DNA from: Flavobacteriaceae bacterium
Lineage (GTDB): Bacteria; Bacteroidota; Bacteroidia; Flavobacteriales; Flavobacteriaceae
Length of the DNA: 6,290 nucleotides
Assembly: GCA_030633225.1 (NCBI GenBank)
Contig: DAOVTF010000129.1
Span: 1-6,290, forward strand
Direction: 5' to 3'
Positions 6,044 through 6,290 of this stretch are shown piece after piece. Below the pieces are notes generated by a model. It saw only the letters and a list, made by a program, of their open reading frames with translations, was not told the origin of the DNA and searched no databases. Made by a program: the position numbers and the translations under genes. Position 1 is the first letter of the stretch. Each line of letters starts with the position of its first letter.

Positions 6044-6290
6044 ATGGGTAAATCAGAGAAAAAGCAAAATATCGAACCTAAAAAAAGGGACAAAAGAAGG
6101 ATTAACAACAAACTTTATAATAAAGAACTAGCAAATCTTCAGATTGAGTTAGTAAAGCTTCAAGAATGGATTAAGCAAGAAGGGTTAAAAGTTGTTGTTT
6201 TATTCGAAGGTAGAGATGCCGCAGGAAAAGGTGGAGTTATTAAAAGAATTTCACAAAGCTTAAACCCTAGAGCTTGTAAAGTAGTTGCTT
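6044..6290 (+). CDS. ppk2: Polyphosphate kinase 2, N-terminal part (cut by window end)
   Basis: PPK2 enzymes transfer phosphate between polyphosphate and nucleoside di- or monophosphates in the cytoplasm. The frame opens at ATG 6044 and stays open through the window end, giving 82 residues of a protein that is normally around 250-300. A charged, lysine-rich N-terminus (about 1-22) is followed by the PPK2 hallmark helix [19 protein letters not shown] (24-42), then strand VVVLFEG (50-56) and the Walker A motif GRDAAGKGG (56-64), continuing VIKRIS. The helix resembles class I PPK2, but the subclass cannot be fixed without the lid region. The sequence just before the ATG is A-rich with no Shine-Dalgarno. 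It shares direction with the nos genes but is separated by 152 bp, and there is no known functional link to N2O reduction. Confidence 0.93.
   Translation, partial: MGKSEKKQNIEPKKRDKRRINNKLYNKELANLQIELVKLQEWIKQEGLKVVVLFEGRDAAGKGGVIKRISQSLNPRACKVVA

Overview
The window is an AT-rich (roughly 30% GC by eye), densely packed stretch of chromosome, with every gene on the + strand. It carries the core of a nitrous oxide reductase (nos) locus from a member of the Bacteroidota, most likely a flavobacterium. Four things point there: low GC, start codons preceded by A-rich sequence with no Shine-Dalgarno motif, two copies of the Bacteroidota-type -7 promoter element (TAnnTTTG), and protein sequences of the clade II ('atypical') NosZ type with short NosF and NosY partners. 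The assignment rests on recognition of the families, not on a database search.

Layout: (1) bases 2-1861 are nosZ, cut at its 5' end by the window edge and complete at the 3' end. All seven CuZ histidines and the CuA ligands are present. (2) Bases 1862-2052 are a non-coding gap with a strong intrinsic terminator, two 6-N6-6 dyads whose centres lie 21 bp apart, and a -7 promoter element. (3) Bases 2053-2640 encode a four-helix membrane protein of unassigned function, possibly the NosB-like protein of clade II clusters. (4) Bases 2641-2735 hold a perfect 13-bp inverted repeat overlapping a second copy of the same -7 element. (5) Bases 2736-5891 are a tight nosL-nosD-nosF-nosY block with a 1-bp gap and then two 8-nt overlaps. 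(6) Bases 5892-6043 are a 152-bp gap without a clear terminator. (7) From 6044 to the window end is the 5' part of a polyphosphate kinase 2 gene (ppk2).

How the genes work together: NosZ reduces N2O to N2 in the periplasm using the CuA and CuZ copper centres. NosL is a lipoprotein that delivers Cu(I). NosD is a periplasmic beta-helix protein that works with the ABC transporter made of NosF (ATPase) and NosY (permease) to mature CuZ. The membrane protein between nosZ and nosL is probably a further accessory factor. No nosR, nosX, nosG/H or nos-cytochrome gene lies between nosZ and ppk2, so electron delivery must be encoded upstream of the window or elsewhere. PPK2 (polyphosphate and nucleotide metabolism) has no evident role in N2O reduction and probably marks the end of the nos locus.

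No new system is evident here. The least explained parts are the two regulatory intergenic regions and the unassigned membrane protein.
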